Source of the DNA: Isoetes taiwanensis
Lineage: Eukaryota > Streptophyta > Lycopodiopsida > Isoetales > Isoetaceae
Length of the DNA: 64,000 nucleotides
Direction of reading: 5' to 3'
Assembly (NCBI GenBank): GCA_021234155.1
Contig: JAJEKV010000057.1
Location: 2,821,821 to 2,885,820, forward strand
How positions within the stretch are numbered: position 1 is the stretch's first letter; each line of letters opens with the position of its first letter. The position numbers and the translations under genes were made by a program. Positions 10,995 to 22,725 of this stretch are shown in pieces. A model generated the notes under the pieces. The model worked only from the letters and a program-made list of their open reading frames with translations. It was not told the DNA's origin and made no database searches.

Positions 10995-12512
10995 ATGTCC
11001 ATTAGGTTTTACCAAAATCATGTTATGCACTCCTTCAAGGCAACACTGGCACTCTTCTGTAAGTATAAGACTATACGATCAAGGTTTGGGCATTCTTCTA
11101 CCTTCTTTTTTGCCCTTCATTATAGATCGGTCGCCTTGAGTAGATGTTCCGAGTGGAGGAATGCCTCAACAAGCTCAGGCGTAGATACTTCCTCAAGGGA
11201 AGCATCTGTGCCAAGAAAAAATGATTCTGCACCTAGGCTTGACCCTGTTGAGGCTTTTCCGCTAAAGGGTAAGTCTTTAAATGTTGCTGCAGAAATTATC
11301 AGCATTGTTGGTTCAGGTATGTGCGATTTCAATGTACCTAAAGTGAAGCTCTATCGAAAGAAAAAAATTTGTAGTTTGGAGGTCGATCAGGATAACGCTA
11401 AGGTTCTGATTACGATTTTAAAACAGGACAGAAATGGCATGGGGTTGGCGAAATTGCTTGATGCGTGGGGAGGTACCCTAACAGAAAAAGCAGTGCTGCT
11501 TGTACTGAAGGATATGCAGAATACAAAAGTAGTGTTAGAGTTTTATGATTGGGCGTCCAGGCGGCCATGGTATAAGCATACCAACTACACTTATAATTGT
11601 CTTCTAGAGTGGCTTGTGAATCGTGGTGAACATGAACAAGCATATAGTGTTTTTCGTGAGGTATTTTTCAGACCTAACGCCTTTAGTTTTGGTATTATCA
11701 TTCGTGGTCTTTGTCAAGCTGGTGAAATCCAGGAAGCAATAAATCTTTTTAAAGAGATGATGAGTTTGGGGATGGAACCTCCAGCAATTATATATAGTCT
11801 GCTTGTGCGCTATCTTTGTAAGGCTGGCCATGTGTTAGAAGCAAGAACAATTGTGAGGGAGCTCCAAGACATTTCTGCCAATGATGATAACAACACGCGC
11901 CTTAGCATATTGGACAGTCTTTTTAAGACAAGCAACTTCAGTGAGGCCATTAAGCTTTTTGATGACATAACTAAAAAAAGCTTTCAAACTGATATAGTTG
12001 CTTGTGAGATCTTCATGGATGGGCTCTGCAAAGCTGGCCATCTGGACAGGGCAGAGAAGATATTTCAAGAACTGCTGGATAATGGCAAAAAAGTTACTGT
12101 TTTTACTTATACTGTAATGATTACAGGGTATTGCAAGGCGAGGCAATTTGGCAAAGCTGACCAGCTGCTTGAAGACATGGCAGCTGTTGGTTGTGTCCCT
12201 AATGTAGTGACTTACACTTCTTACTTGAGTGGCCTTTGTGCTGCAAATCAAATTGACAAAGCTATTGAGCTGATCAAAGTAATGGCCAGGCATGGTTGTT
12301 CTCCATCTTCATTTACATATACAACACTCATCAATGGATGTTGCAAGAACCATAGATTCAATGATGCTATTCAGCTTTTCAAAGAAATGGTCAAAGATGG
12401 GTGTATTCCCAGTAATGTTACGCATTGCATCCTCCATTATGGACTTCGTAAGCATGGAGGTCCTAAAAATCCAATGGAGCTCTGCAATTTTGATTTAAAT
12501 GATTCTTGTTAA
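10995..12512 (+). CDS. P-class pentatricopeptide repeat protein, short
   Basis: Intronless, 505 residues from the ATG at 10,995. An in-frame ATG at 10,935 would add 20 residues. The N-terminus (MSIRFYQNHVMHSF, then Arg/Ser-rich, few acids) looks like a mitochondrial targeting peptide. About eight tandem 35-residue PPR motifs cover roughly residues 210-490, with typical P-class helices such as TYTVMITGYCKARQFGKADQ and TYTSYLSGLCAANQIDKAIE. Such proteins bind single-stranded organellar RNA one base per motif and act in processing, stability or splicing. The chain stops partway into the next repeat (HYGLRKHGG, then 13 residues), and P-class proteins usually have more repeats, so the 3' end may be truncated. 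No E or DYW domain. The individual orthologue is not recognised. Confidence 0.8.
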   Translation: MSIRFYQNHVMHSFKATLALFCKYKTIRSRFGHSSTFFFALHYRSVALSRCSEWRNASTSSGVDTSSREASVPRKNDSAPRLDPVEAFPLKGKSLNVAAEIISIVGSGMCDFNVPKVKLYRKKKICSLEVDQDNAKVLITILKQDRNGMGLAKLLDAWGGTLTEKAVLLVLKDMQNTKVVLEFYDWASRRPWYKHTNYTYNCLLEWLVNRGEHEQAYSVFREVFFRPNAFSFGIIIRGLCQAGEIQEAINLFKEMMSLGMEPPAIIYSLLVRYLCKAGHVLEARTIVRELQDISANDDNNTRLSILDSLFKTSNFSEAIKLFDDITKKSFQTDIVACEIFMDGLCKAGHLDRAEKIFQELLDNGKKVTVFTYTVMITGYCKARQFGKADQLLEDMAAVGCVPNVVTYTSYLSGLCAANQIDKAIELIKVMARHGCSPSSFTYTTLINGCCKNHRFNDAIQLFKEMVKDGCIPSNVTHCILHYGLRKHGGPKNPMELCNFDLNDSC

Positions 12513-14439
12513 AAGGAGTTCTGCATGTGGCTGTAATATTCGAATGGTCCTTTTAGACATGAAAACTTAGAGAATGGCAATAATATTGGTCAGCAGTCCC
12601 TAACATACTGAACTCAGGGAAGATTTTGAAGAACAGCTTATTTCAAGCACTTCAACTTATAAGTATATCTAAACATGGACTAACACGTCCATCACAATAT
12701 CTGAAGAATCTTGGTACCATGCATTTCCCAACCATGTTTGTAATAAACATCTTCTGAACAAGTTTCAGATATATGTCAAACATTCGTCTCACTCGACCAA
12801 GTGTAAAGTAACTGTGACGTAAATAATTGAGCCAATGAGCATGGTGAGAATACAAATCTTTCCATCAGCAGTGCCAAAAGAGGCCACTCTTCATACTGCT
12901 GGTTAGCCTTTAGCGGCTTTATGTTTTGCTGTGATACCATTTGAACTGAACTTTGTTCTGTATCCTGATTTGTTAACCATGACATGATGAACTGTGGGTC
13001 GAGGAACCAAAATCCTTTTACCTTGTTTCATAAATTTGCTATTCATTATTGCAATCAGTTGCTGCTCCCTATTTGAAAAGTCTATGATGATCTGTGATGA
13101 AAGCATAATTACACATACAGTCAAGGGGTTCCAGGCCAGCCAACCTTCGGGATATTCTATGCAAGCTCTCATTGGTAGAACCAGATGCACACATCAGGCC
13201 AGTAATTCTGAACTTGATTTGCCATAGATGCTTGACAAGGTCTGTTTGGAAGTGGTGTGTGGTGGCTTATCAGAAGGTCCTCAACAAATTGTGCACTTCA
13301 GGATACAAACACTTGTCTTCTTTTGGGATTAAAGAACTTCCACCCTTTCTGCAATAGAGAATCTCAAATAAGGACGCACCTAATGGCTCCTGCTAGTTTT
13401 GTTTGCTGTTCCAGCTGTTCTGAGGGATAATATCCTAGGTTGTCAAATACCCTTAGGTTATCGACATTAGGTTGGTTGCAAAAATAGCCAAAATGGAGTT
13501 GCATTGTGTTATCTAGATATACTAATTCGGGAGCCAACCACGATGATCTTGGCGCAAGTCCTGAAGGCGAGAGCTGGATTTGGAAAGGAGCCTAACTAGA
13601 TTGGCGTCTTGGTTTGTGCAAGGAAGAATGTGGCATTTGGGATGAATGTAGCTTCCCAAATGCAGGCACCTGCCAAAATAGGCGCTGCCAAAATGAAGCG
13701 AGGCAGACGAGAAGGAGCAGGCATGATACATAGAATAGGAGCAGCGACGAAGCCCGACGATCAGGCAGCCTGTGTTCATCATAATATTTCGTGTTGCTTA
13801 CAACTTGAGCAGGCCATTCGGCACACTCCAGCATCAAAACCTTTACATGATCAATGTCTTTAAGACTTGTTTGACCTTAGAGTTACTGGTTCTACTCCTG
13901 TACACCTTCATGCTTGATGATTCGACTTCTATGTCTCTTTGATTCTTCATTCAACTTCTATGTCTCCTGTAGTATCATGTGTTTCCTCTGCTCCATCGGT
14001 GTCTACTAGATCAATTATTTCGCGAATCATGTCTACTGGACTATTATTTCATAGATTAGGTATGCCATCATCTTCTGCATCAGCTTAACCTGTGCTAATT
14101 TCACAATCAGCTTCTGATTCTAACAATTCCAAGCTGGTCCTCTTGATTTAGACTCCCTTGAAGTTGTTCCTCCATTGTACTCCATATGGACAGTTTGAAC
14201 CTAATGATTATCTACTTCTTCTACTTCAATTTGTCATTTCCTCTTCACAATCAAGCACTCAAATCAGGTGTCCCCTTTGACGGCAAGGTCAGGGAAGTTA
14301 CTTAACTATTCCAAGTCCCCAAAAATTGGTCCAAGAAAATCTCAAAGACGCTTGTTTTCCACCCTTGGATGTCTCTTCTAGTTTTGCACTTATGACCAGA
14401 GTCTTAAATCATCTTAAATCATGTGTAACCTGCTACTTA
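12513..14439. other. intergenic stretch, no supported gene
   Basis: Several short frames on both strands lack any recognisable domain. From about 13,870 the plus strand becomes Ser/Thr/Pro-coding and pyrimidine-rich, which may be the decayed linker between integrase and reverse transcriptase of the Copia fragment that follows, but this is inference. Confidence 0.35.
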
Positions 14440-14760
14440 TGCAATGCCCAAGCACCCAAGAATTCTCACTTGCTTCAAGCTATGTAGAAGGAAATAGATA
14501 TGCTTCACAAATAGGACACATGGGAATTAGTGCCTAAAGCCTCTGACTGAACCCCAGTATTGTTGGTTCAAAGTGATCAAATTTCATTCGGATGGATGGT
14601 ACTCTATCAAAATATAAGCTTTGGCTTGTGCTAAGGGTTTTACACAACAGGGGAGATCTTATTACATTGAAGTATTTGCCCCTGTTGTTAGTTTGAATGC
14701 TGCACGACGTAGCACGCACTTATCCATTCATCTTTAAATCTTTATAAAGTTCAGTTTCAT
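14440..14760 (+). pseudogene. Copia (Ty1) reverse-transcriptase N-terminal fragment
   Basis: In interrupted frames the plus strand reads KEIDMLHK, TWELVPKASD and then KLWLVAKGFTQQGRSYYIEV with FAPVVSLNA. These are the opening blocks of Copia RT (the W-LVP block, the K-WLVAKGF-Q block and the FAPVV block). Stops and at least two frameshifts separate them. The catalytic YVDD region is not present here. It may belong to the same insertion as 14,840-15,480, but the order (RT before protease) is wrong for a single element, so two fragments or a rearrangement are implied. Confidence 0.7.
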
Positions 14761-14839
14761 GTATATTATGATAGTTTTATAGATTAACAAAATACAAAAA
14801 GTTTGTCAATTCACTAGAGTCGTCATCTCAACAGGGACA

Positions 14840-15480
14840 AACCAGTTCTGCCATATCAGCAGTGGCATCTACACCTATGCTTAATGATGAATATTGCATG
14901 ATGGACTCATGAGTATGATGTCAGTCTCAAGTAATGGTGATTTAAATTTAAAATGCAGCATGGTACTCCGCATGTCAAAGATGATGTGCATGTACCTGGT
15001 CTTCAAACTGACCTTTTATTTGTTGCAGACTTCGATAAGTAGCGGGACTATAATAATGTGGAGGCAAAATTAAACTGTAAACAATCCATTCAGTATGCTC
15101 TCTCCTGGACACCAGGAGTGTTAGCAACAGGTCATATGAATCAAGCAATTTGGCCAACCCCAGCAATAGGATGTCTAGCTAAAGATCTTTTATAAGAGTG
15201 CCTATGTTTGGCCCCATAGGAGTTCTTGACTCAATACGGTGGATGGGGCTGCCCAACTTAAAACCTCAGGCATTGGAATGTGAAGCGTGCCATTTAGGCA
15301 AGCAATACCAAGCATCATATCCATTTCAAGCTACTCATAGAGCTGCTGGTCCATTAGAACTGATACATTCAGACTTATATGCCTACAAAGTCATTCGGAG
15401 GTGCTGTTCCATATGCCCACACCCAAATGTAAAAAATAGAGCTTTCCAGAAAACTGTGCGCTCTATGTTGCATTTGGCTC
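14840..15480 (+). pseudogene. Copia protease end and pre-integrase zinc-binding fragment
   Basis: Near 14,960-15,045 the plus strand encodes GTPHVKDDVHVPGLQTDLLF, matching the block after the Copia protease. From 15,198 a frame reads GLPNLKPQALECEACHLGKQ and then PLELIHSDLYAYKV, the gag-pre-integrase zinc-binding motif (C-x2-C) and the first integrase block. An internal TAG near 15,042 and a loss of identity after about 15,400 make it dead. Confidence 0.75.
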
Positions 15481-16139
15481 CAAACTTTTGGGCAAAATCA
15501 GGTAGGGTATGCTTTGGTTAACAGTGATCTTCTTAGAGTTTCCTATTCGCTGCATGCTAGGATGGGATTTTTGATGCCCAAAATCCAAAGACTGATTACA
15601 AGATTTGGAGTGATCTGTAACCTGCTTAGTGCTTACCAACGTTTCTCTGATTATTAGGTTATTCATCTTCAGATTTGCAAATGTGGTGTTGCCTTCTGAG
15701 CTAATACTGAGCATTATCTGATCTGTAACTCTGTGACCTGATCTGTAACCTGTACCTCTGGGCTGCCTTTACAAACACATACAACTTCATTTGAAAAAAG
15801 AGCCCAAGGATTTATGATTATTTGTGCAGTTCCAACGAGGTGAAGCTTATAGAAATGGAACCGCCAAACCATCTTCAAGTTTTTATGCAGTCCAACAAAG
15901 AACGATAATGCTAACTAAATTTCTGCTCTCTAAAAAAAAAAAAACCGAGAACTTGAGCATAACCTGTACCGAGTGTCTCATAAAAATCTCAAGAATAAAC
16001 AGCTTCTTCTACAAACTGCATACTCCAGATGGGAAAACTCTTGGTAACTGTATCATAGCACCTCCATGCCTCTGTATCATAGCATCTACATGCTTCTGTA
16101 TCATAGCATCTCCATGCCTTCATGCCATCAGGATATCCA
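15481..16139. other. spacer between opposing Copia fragments
   Basis: No gene supported. A short A-run (about 12) lies near 15,932-15,943. Just beyond it, near 16,050-16,125, a phrase close to CCTCTGTATCATAGCATC recurs three times, a small degenerate tandem repeat. Confidence 0.4.
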
Positions 16140-17510
16140 AATGAAAATTATTGTAGTTGCCCCATCACAGAGAGCTGACCCTGTTTTTGTAATACTTCAC
16201 GAGGTACTGTAGCATAACCAAGACATCCAAATGTTCTACAGTGAGAAACATCTGGTTAACCTCATAAGGAGCTTCAAAAGGTGTTTTGAGATTCAAGGAC
16301 TTAATAGGTGTTTGATTGGAAACACAAGGTGTTACTCTTTCAGCTTCAGCCCAAATGGCAGTGTCTTGAATGGCAATTGCTTATGTTTGATCATACTCCT
16401 TGCAAGATCCATATGAGAGTCCGATTCTTACACTCAGCCACGCCATTTTGTGGATGAGCGTAAGGAACTATAAACTGTGCCAAATTCCTTTAACCTAATG
16501 CAACGAAAATCTTGAACTTATAATCCTGACCTAAATTTGAGTGTAAACCAAGTATATCTGCTGAAATTATCAACAATTACCAAAAAAAACCTGCTGCCAG
16601 CCAGAGAATCAATAGGCATGTACATATGGCGGAATAAATAAGCTCCAAAATATGGCTTGGGAAACAGCCAGCCTGTGAAGGATATGGAGCTTGGACTTGT
16701 TTATCAAGTTTGCAACAAGACAATCAAACTCATCTAATTTAAATAATGGCAATCCTTCAACCACCGTCTTTAGCTTTGATGCTATATCTAATGTAGAAGT
16801 AGCAAACTCATAAGTGTCATGCCACAACGATTCCAAAGTCTTTGGAACTGCTGCCATCAAAGAATATTCTAACTGTGATAAATGAGAAGTAGCCGTAGCA
16901 TTTACGATATAAAGCCCTTCATCATTCAAATGACCTCGAGCTACTGGATTCAAGATGTGCAAATCTACAAACTTCAAAGGATTTTTTTCTGTGTTATATG
17001 AACTTCGCCATCGGTAAATAGAAACTGAATATCCCATTCTCCTATCAAACTGATAAACACTTAAGCAGATTGACTAGTAAACCATGGCATGCAAGATAAT
17101 CGTAAATGTAAATCATTTATCATTTTCAAAAATAATGGTCCCTTTGGCATTGGATTTAACAAGATTTCCATCTGCCAGTTTAACTTCTGTATGCTGATAA
17201 GACCTAAGATCTTGAAACATATCTGACTTGCCTGCCAAATGCTTTATGGTTCCAGACTCAGCTAGCCGCACCCTCTGGTAATTTCTGTTCAAAGTATTGA
17301 TAAATTGAGTCTCCATTTCTGAATTGGAAAGACGAGAAATTTGCCAAACAGTAGTTGAGAGACAACTGGCTGGATGGCTGGCAAGTGCTCTGGATAGAAG
17401 TTTGAGCGGAAGATTATGCTTGTCTTTAGGACGTTGAGCAATAACTTTTTGCGACTGTCTGCAACCCCTGCGACTATGGCCTTCATTTTTCACAACCCCA
17501 ACAAAGAAAT
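16140..17510 (-). pseudogene. Copia gag-zinc knuckle, protease and integrase fragment
   Basis: On the minus strand the order is as in Copia polyproteins. A CCHC knuckle (CxxC-like, then NEGHSRRGC) lies near 17,490. A protease block, LAESGTIKHLAGKSDMF, follows, in which the catalytic DSG is AESG, with VKLADGNLV after it. The pre-integrase region (LYIVNATATSHLS, VEGLPLFKLDEFDCLVANLI) comes next, with its second zinc Cys lost. Integrase pieces such as VPYAHPQNGVAE lie near 16,440, then TFGCLGYATVP. Several stops and frameshifts are present and the RT is missing, so it is inactive and 3'-truncated. Confidence 0.8.
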
Positions 17511-18020
17511 GGTTGAGGTGTTCACAACCTTTGGAGAAACAGACCTAGAAGACATAGAAGCAGGTATTCAACTTCCCACGAATAGCCAATTGCAGGCCAG
17601 CTCCTACTTGAACACAGGTTTGTTTCAAGAAGTTCAATGCTCCTTGGAGGAGTTTACAATCTCTAAGAACCCTTTTAAACTCAGTAGAGAGGATAACCCT
17701 TATCTTAGCATATTGAATGCTGAACGATCTATCTTCTTGTCTCCCCTACGGTGGCAGGACCCAAACAGAATCGATCATTGCAAGATCTCAGCACGCGAAA
17801 TAAATCTCCAGACTTTATAGTCGATCTAATGACCACCTCCATATTGCCCTTGTGGTGTATGGAGTCCCTTCCTTCTCCCCCTCAGAGATTGATTCCAAAC
17901 CTTGATGCAAACATGAAAATAGGCCATATGTGAAATCAAGGTTTCTATACTGCGGAGATTACCCTACTTTTGATGGACTCATGTAGCTTTCATTCGTCAC
18001 TCAAGCATTTTTCCTTTCAC
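17511..18020. other. spacer between Copia remnant and PLS PPR gene
   Basis: No independent gene supported. A plus-strand frame over 17,416-17,820 overlaps the Copia knuckle on the other strand and has no recognisable domain. Just past the PPR stop, CACTCAAGCA occurs twice within 25 bases. Confidence 0.35.
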
Positions 18021-20726
18021 TCAAGCATCAGTTGACTTGCCTTTGCTACCACAGGTGTTTGCCATTAATGCATATGGGGTGGCATTTTCTAGATTCATCT
18101 GAACCAGCTGCTCAAAGCATCTCATCCCTAATTCAATTTCTCCATAAGTCTTACATGAACTAAGCAAAGCTGTCCACGTTTCCTTACATGGGAAACATGG
18201 AACAGACTTAACAAATATCTCTGCCTCGTATAACTGCCCCGACCTTGCAAGAAGGTCGATCATGCAAGTATAGTGATCTACTGTTGGTGCAATGCCATAT
18301 TTTTCTATCATCATCTTGAAATAGCTCTGGCCCTCAGACACCAGGCTTGCACGGCTGCATGCAGTAAGAAGACATAAGAATGTGATGGCATCTGGCTTAA
18401 CACCCTGCCTTTGCATTTCCTCAAAACACTGAACAGCCTTCTCACCTTCATGGTTCATGCCATATCCACTTATCATTGCAGTCCATGGAACAAGATTTTG
18501 AACTGGAAGCTTATCAAAGACTTCCTGTGCTTCTGTAAGCATGCCACATTTCGCATACATATCAATGAGAGTGCTCCCAATAAAGAGTTCACTCTCCAGA
18601 CCCTTTTGAGCAACTAAATTGTGTATTTCTCGACCGGTTTCTAAGGCTCGAATGTTACCACATGCTTTCAAAGTGCATAGAAATGTTACAGCATCTACAG
18701 CCACACCCTCCACTTGCATCTGTTGAAATAACGCCAGTGCTTCTTGATTGAGACCATTTGCAGCATATCCTGCAATTAGTGCATTCCATGACATAACGTC
18801 TCGAGCTTTCAGATTGTCAAACACTTTACGTGCATCTGTGGGTGCACCACAATTAACATACATGTGGAACAAGCTGTTGCAAACTAAAGGATCATTTTCA
18901 AGACCCTTTTGTGCAATCTCGGTATGTATTTTCCGACCCTCATCTATGGCTCCAATGCTACCACAAGCTTTTAAGCTGCAAACGAATGTGATAGCATCTG
19001 CAGGCACACCATCTTGTTGCATTTGTCTAAAACATTTCAATGCTTCTTGATGAAGTCCATTTTCCATGTAACCTGTAATTAGTGCTGTCCAGCAGACGAC
19101 GTCTCGAGCTGGCACATGATCAAGGACTTCACGTGCCTCTGCAAGCAAGCCACACTTTGCATACATGTCCACCAAGGTGCTGGCAACATAGTTGTCCATT
19201 TGAAGTTCCTTAAGTCTAATTTCAGCATGTATTTCTCTACCCTTCCCAATGGCTCCTATACAGCCACATGCTTTCAGGATGCAAACAAATGTGAAAGCAT
19301 CAGGAATTAAGCCAGCCAGCCGCATCTGTTCAAAACAGTTCAGTGCTTCCTGACCAAATTTGCTTTCAGAGTACCCAGCAATAAGTACATTCCATAATAT
19401 CACATCTCGAAATGGCAGGCTGTCAAAGACTAACTGTGCCTCTGCAAAGGAACCACATTTCACATACATGTCCACTAAAGCACTGCCAACATGAGGGTCC
19501 TTCTCATATCCACTTTGTGCAATCTCTTTGTGGATTTCTCGGCCCGTATCTATGGCTCCAATGGTACCACAGGCCTTCAAGCTGCATTTAAATGTAGCGG
19601 CGTTTGGCAATATGCCTTCTAGTCGCATTTGTCCTAGACATTTCAGTGCTTCTTGACCACTACCATGTTCAGCATATCCTGCAATTAACATTGTCCAAGA
19701 CACAACGTTCCTAACAGACAAATTGTTGAAAACTTCCTGTGCCTCTACAAGTGAGCCACATTTTGCATACATGTCAAGCAAAGTACTGCTTACGAAAAGA
19801 TCACTTTCAAGTCCCCGCTGTAAAATATCCATGTGTATTCTCCGACCCTCATCTATGGCTCCTATGTAGCTACAGCTTTTCAAGATGGAAATAAACGTGA
19901 CGGCATCTGGGAAAATACCTTCGGATTGTATCTGCTGATAGCACTTTAATGCTTCCCAGCCAAGTCCATTTTCAGCATAGCATGCAATCAGTGTGTTCCA
20001 GGTGACAACATTCCGAACTGGCAACTTATCAAAAACTGCCTCTGCTTCTGCAAGTAATCCACATTTGGCATACATATCAATTAAACAGCTGCCAATATAC
20101 AGATCTGTTAGAAGACTCTTCTTTATGACTTCAATGTGAAGTTGCTTAAGTCTGCCTGCATCCTTCACATGTGCAAGAGTCCTCAGTAAGGCTGTAATTG
20201 TGTAACTGCTAGGAGATATACCATCTTCTTGCATTTTGTCATACATAAGAAAAGCAATCTCCACTTGTCTGCTTTCGATATACATTGAGATGAGGGAAGT
20301 CCAAGAATGCTCATTCCGATGAACTAATCTGGTAAGAACCTCCTGAGCATTATACACGCTTCCACAGTCCACAAACATTGGAACAATGTAATTCCCTGTG
20401 GACTTGTCAAATTCTTGCCCGCTGTGGCATATGTGCCCATATATGCACTTTGCATCATCTAAAAGTTTAGCCTTTCTGCATTTCTGCAAGATGGAGACAA
20501 AAATGTCTGTGAAAGAGGACCCAGGTATCTGGTTTGAAAAAATAAGTTCCGCATCTGACTTCACCTCTGAACTTTCATTGCGACCTATTTCCACTTTACT
20601 GGTCCTACAATTCCCAGACCCAGCCCGCTGTTCCACCAAACCAAAGCTTACCTGTTCAATTCCTTTATCTGCTTTTGTTGATTTGAGCATGTTTCTGATA
20701 CAAGCAGAACCATACCACCTGTCCAT
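18021..20726 (-). CDS. PLS-class PPR protein truncated in the E1 motif
   Basis: Intronless, 901 residues, ATG at 20,726. After about 70 N-terminal residues a continuous array of P, L and S repeats runs to about residue 850. It is highly regular: GREIH, LVDMYAKCG and WTALITGY-like phrases recur roughly every 100 residues. The C-terminus enters an E1 motif (TWTALLSSCKTYGEIELG, then PYALMANTCGSKGK) and stops after STDA. Full-length relatives continue through E2 and usually a DYW deaminase domain, which edits C to U in organellar transcripts, so this protein cannot itself deaminate unless a partner supplies the domain. The stop is followed by a short direct repeat and no DYW sequence downstream. 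No obvious organelle presequence is visible. Repeat units are so similar that unequal exchange is likely. The orthologue is not recognised. Confidence 0.85.
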   Translation of the reverse strand: MDRWYGSACIRNMLKSTKADKGIEQVSFGLVEQRAGSGNCRTSKVEIGRNESSEVKSDAELIFSNQIPGSSFTDIFVSILQKCRKAKLLDDAKCIYGHICHSGQEFDKSTGNYIVPMFVDCGSVYNAQEVLTRLVHRNEHSWTSLISMYIESRQVEIAFLMYDKMQEDGISPSSYTITALLRTLAHVKDAGRLKQLHIEVIKKSLLTDLYIGSCLIDMYAKCGLLAEAEAVFDKLPVRNVVTWNTLIACYAENGLGWEALKCYQQIQSEGIFPDAVTFISILKSCSYIGAIDEGRRIHMDILQRGLESDLFVSSTLLDMYAKCGSLVEAQEVFNNLSVRNVVSWTMLIAGYAEHGSGQEALKCLGQMRLEGILPNAATFKCSLKACGTIGAIDTGREIHKEIAQSGYEKDPHVGSALVDMYVKCGSFAEAQLVFDSLPFRDVILWNVLIAGYSESKFGQEALNCFEQMRLAGLIPDAFTFVCILKACGCIGAIGKGREIHAEIRLKELQMDNYVASTLVDMYAKCGLLAEAREVLDHVPARDVVCWTALITGYMENGLHQEALKCFRQMQQDGVPADAITFVCSLKACGSIGAIDEGRKIHTEIAQKGLENDPLVCNSLFHMYVNCGAPTDARKVFDNLKARDVMSWNALIAGYAANGLNQEALALFQQMQVEGVAVDAVTFLCTLKACGNIRALETGREIHNLVAQKGLESELFIGSTLIDMYAKCGMLTEAQEVFDKLPVQNLVPWTAMISGYGMNHEGEKAVQCFEEMQRQGVKPDAITFLCLLTACSRASLVSEGQSYFKMMIEKYGIAPTVDHYTCMIDLLARSGQLYEAEIFVKSVPCFPCKETWTALLSSCKTYGEIELGMRCFEQLVQMNLENATPYALMANTCGSKGKSTDA

Positions 20727-22129
20727 GACAATAACTTCTTAGCAGTCTTATGTCTGACATCATTGGTTTGTGAAGGTCCCCACGCACTTACTCGAAATTT
20801 CAAGTCTAAGAACATGGCTTTCAAATGTTAATACGGTTAAACATTTTCGCCAACCTCTTAACTTTGTATTTCGCATTGTCCCGCAATCAATAGGGATCAA
20901 TTTAGTACTCCTCTAGGTTTTTATCATCCCGGGCTTTGATGCGTTGTTGATTTCGATTGGGAGCTGAGCATGGATTGCAACATAAGGAAAAATAGATAAC
21001 ACAAATAATACTGAAATTGAGCTTGCCAATATGTTATTGAAGGAGGAGTACAGATGATCAGAATGTGGCAATGCGATTCTTGTCACTGGGGAAACCAGAT
21101 TTTTTGATGCTTTGTATCCGACCCATTTTTTGGAATAAACTGGGTAAATATACCGTGATAGTCTGATGCTGTGGACGTTCAGAAATGTGAATTTACTGAA
21201 AGAGATCTCCATTCGCTCGATGAGAGAGCGTTCTTTCATCTGACTCGGCCACTGAACTTTCTTGTTCTACCCTTACCACTGATTTTCATGTCTTCCTTTT
21301 GATCTGGGAAGAAGAGAGCTTTGAACCCCATAACCAAACCCAGAATGATTCCACCAATTAACCAATAACATACCTCTTGATTTGGACTCCCTACAAGGTT
21401 CTAAAGATCCGACCTTTTTAAGTATTCATGGAAAATGGTATCAGGAGTAACAGGTTTCATCCTCATTTTTTTTACACGTTTCATGCTGGTATTGAGCGCA
21501 ACCCGTTGTTGCATCAGCAACTTGTTTTCATTGGCCCTTGCTTATGAGTACTGAGCTCAAGCAACGATGTCAGAGATGGATGTTTCATTTTTGTTTTTGT
21601 GGCATTTAATTTTCTTCAATTCCAAGTTTGGACTCTCAATTTTAGAATATTCTAAGCATTTTGTATATATTTTACTGTCGCCCCGTCCCCCCTTTTTTTG
21701 CTTGAAGTGGCAGTAAGTTTTGCAGTTGATATGCATGATTAGTGTGTGAGCTTCAATCCACACTTAACAAACCCAAATCCATGCCACCAACATTATTCTG
21801 CTTCCCAATGTTAAGAAAATAACTTGGCATTTGGTAACGGAAGAAAATAATGCAGAAGATAGGATTGATATACAAGTGCAATGAGAAATGGAAGATGTTG
21901 GAGTGGAAAATGATAGCATGGAAGGACGTCTGTCACAAGAAGAAATTCACATGCATAGCCACCGAGTTGACGCAGAAAGACTAAAACAAGAAGTGTCTTG
22001 TTGACACATCAACGAATGGCAGAGATGAACATGCGAGGAGCACCCGTGAATGCAAAGTATAATTGAGGTTTTCCACAGTGACCAAGATTGAAAATTATAA
22101 ATAAAGATTGGTGACTCATGGCCTTACTT
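20727..22129. other. upstream region of the PLS gene, no second gene supported
   Basis: A 108-codon minus-strand frame (20,913-21,239) with a real ATG and one hydrophobic segment (ILASSISVLFVLSIFPYVAI) is the only candidate. It matches nothing I know and could be chance. Nothing else is recognisable before the Copia remnant at about 22,130. Confidence 0.35.
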
Positions 22130-22707
22130 AAGAAGCTGGTAAGGACTATACCTTTCTCCCTATTGTTAAGCTAACTAGTTTGCGAGCTTGATTGCTCTAG
22201 CGGTTGAACATGATTTGGAGCATGATCATATGAACGTTAAAATAGCTTTTCTAAATGGGGATTTAGAGGAGGAAATTTATATAGAGGAAGTTGGGTTTGA
22301 GATGCAAGGTAATAAAGTTTGTAAGTTGAAAAAGGCAGTATATGGACTTAGACAATCAGCCGGGCAGTGGCATGTATGCATGAATGGCTTCTTATTATTA
22401 CATGGTAATTTGTCATAAAAAAATTAGATGACATATTTTGCATTATAGCGTTGTATGTTGATGACTGAGGTATGAGTGCAAGTGATTGAAAGTTTTTAGA
22501 TGAGTGTAAAGACATTTTGAAAGCTAGATTTCAAATGATTGATCTTGGTAAATTAGAAAAACTTTTGGCCATGGAGGTTTATAGAGATAGACAGAGTTGG
22601 GATATTGGTTCTGACACAAGCGCAAGGTATTAGGAAGCTGCTGGATAATTTCCTTATGATAGAATGTAAACTAGTACCAACCCTTTTGGTGGTTAATGAA
22701 AGAATCC

Positions 22708-22725
22708 GTTATTTTGCTACATATT
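22708..22725 (+). repeat. 18-bp target-site duplication, left copy
   Basis: GTTATTTTGCTACATATT here is repeated exactly at 23,148-23,165. The two copies bracket the insert in the Copia remnant, and a duplication of this length fits target-primed (LINE/SINE) integration. Confidence 0.8.

Noticed and set aside
14440-15480. One contiguous Copia element on the plus strand
   Set aside because: RT blocks precede protease and integrase blocks, the reverse of the true order, so at least two fragments or a rearrangement are needed.
17416-17820. 134-codon plus-strand gene
   Set aside because: It overlaps the Copia zinc-knuckle region encoded on the minus strand and has no domain of its own.
20913-21239. 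108-codon gene with one membrane segment
   Set aside because: Real ATG but no recognisable family, no promoter signal and no codon evidence; kept only as a remark.
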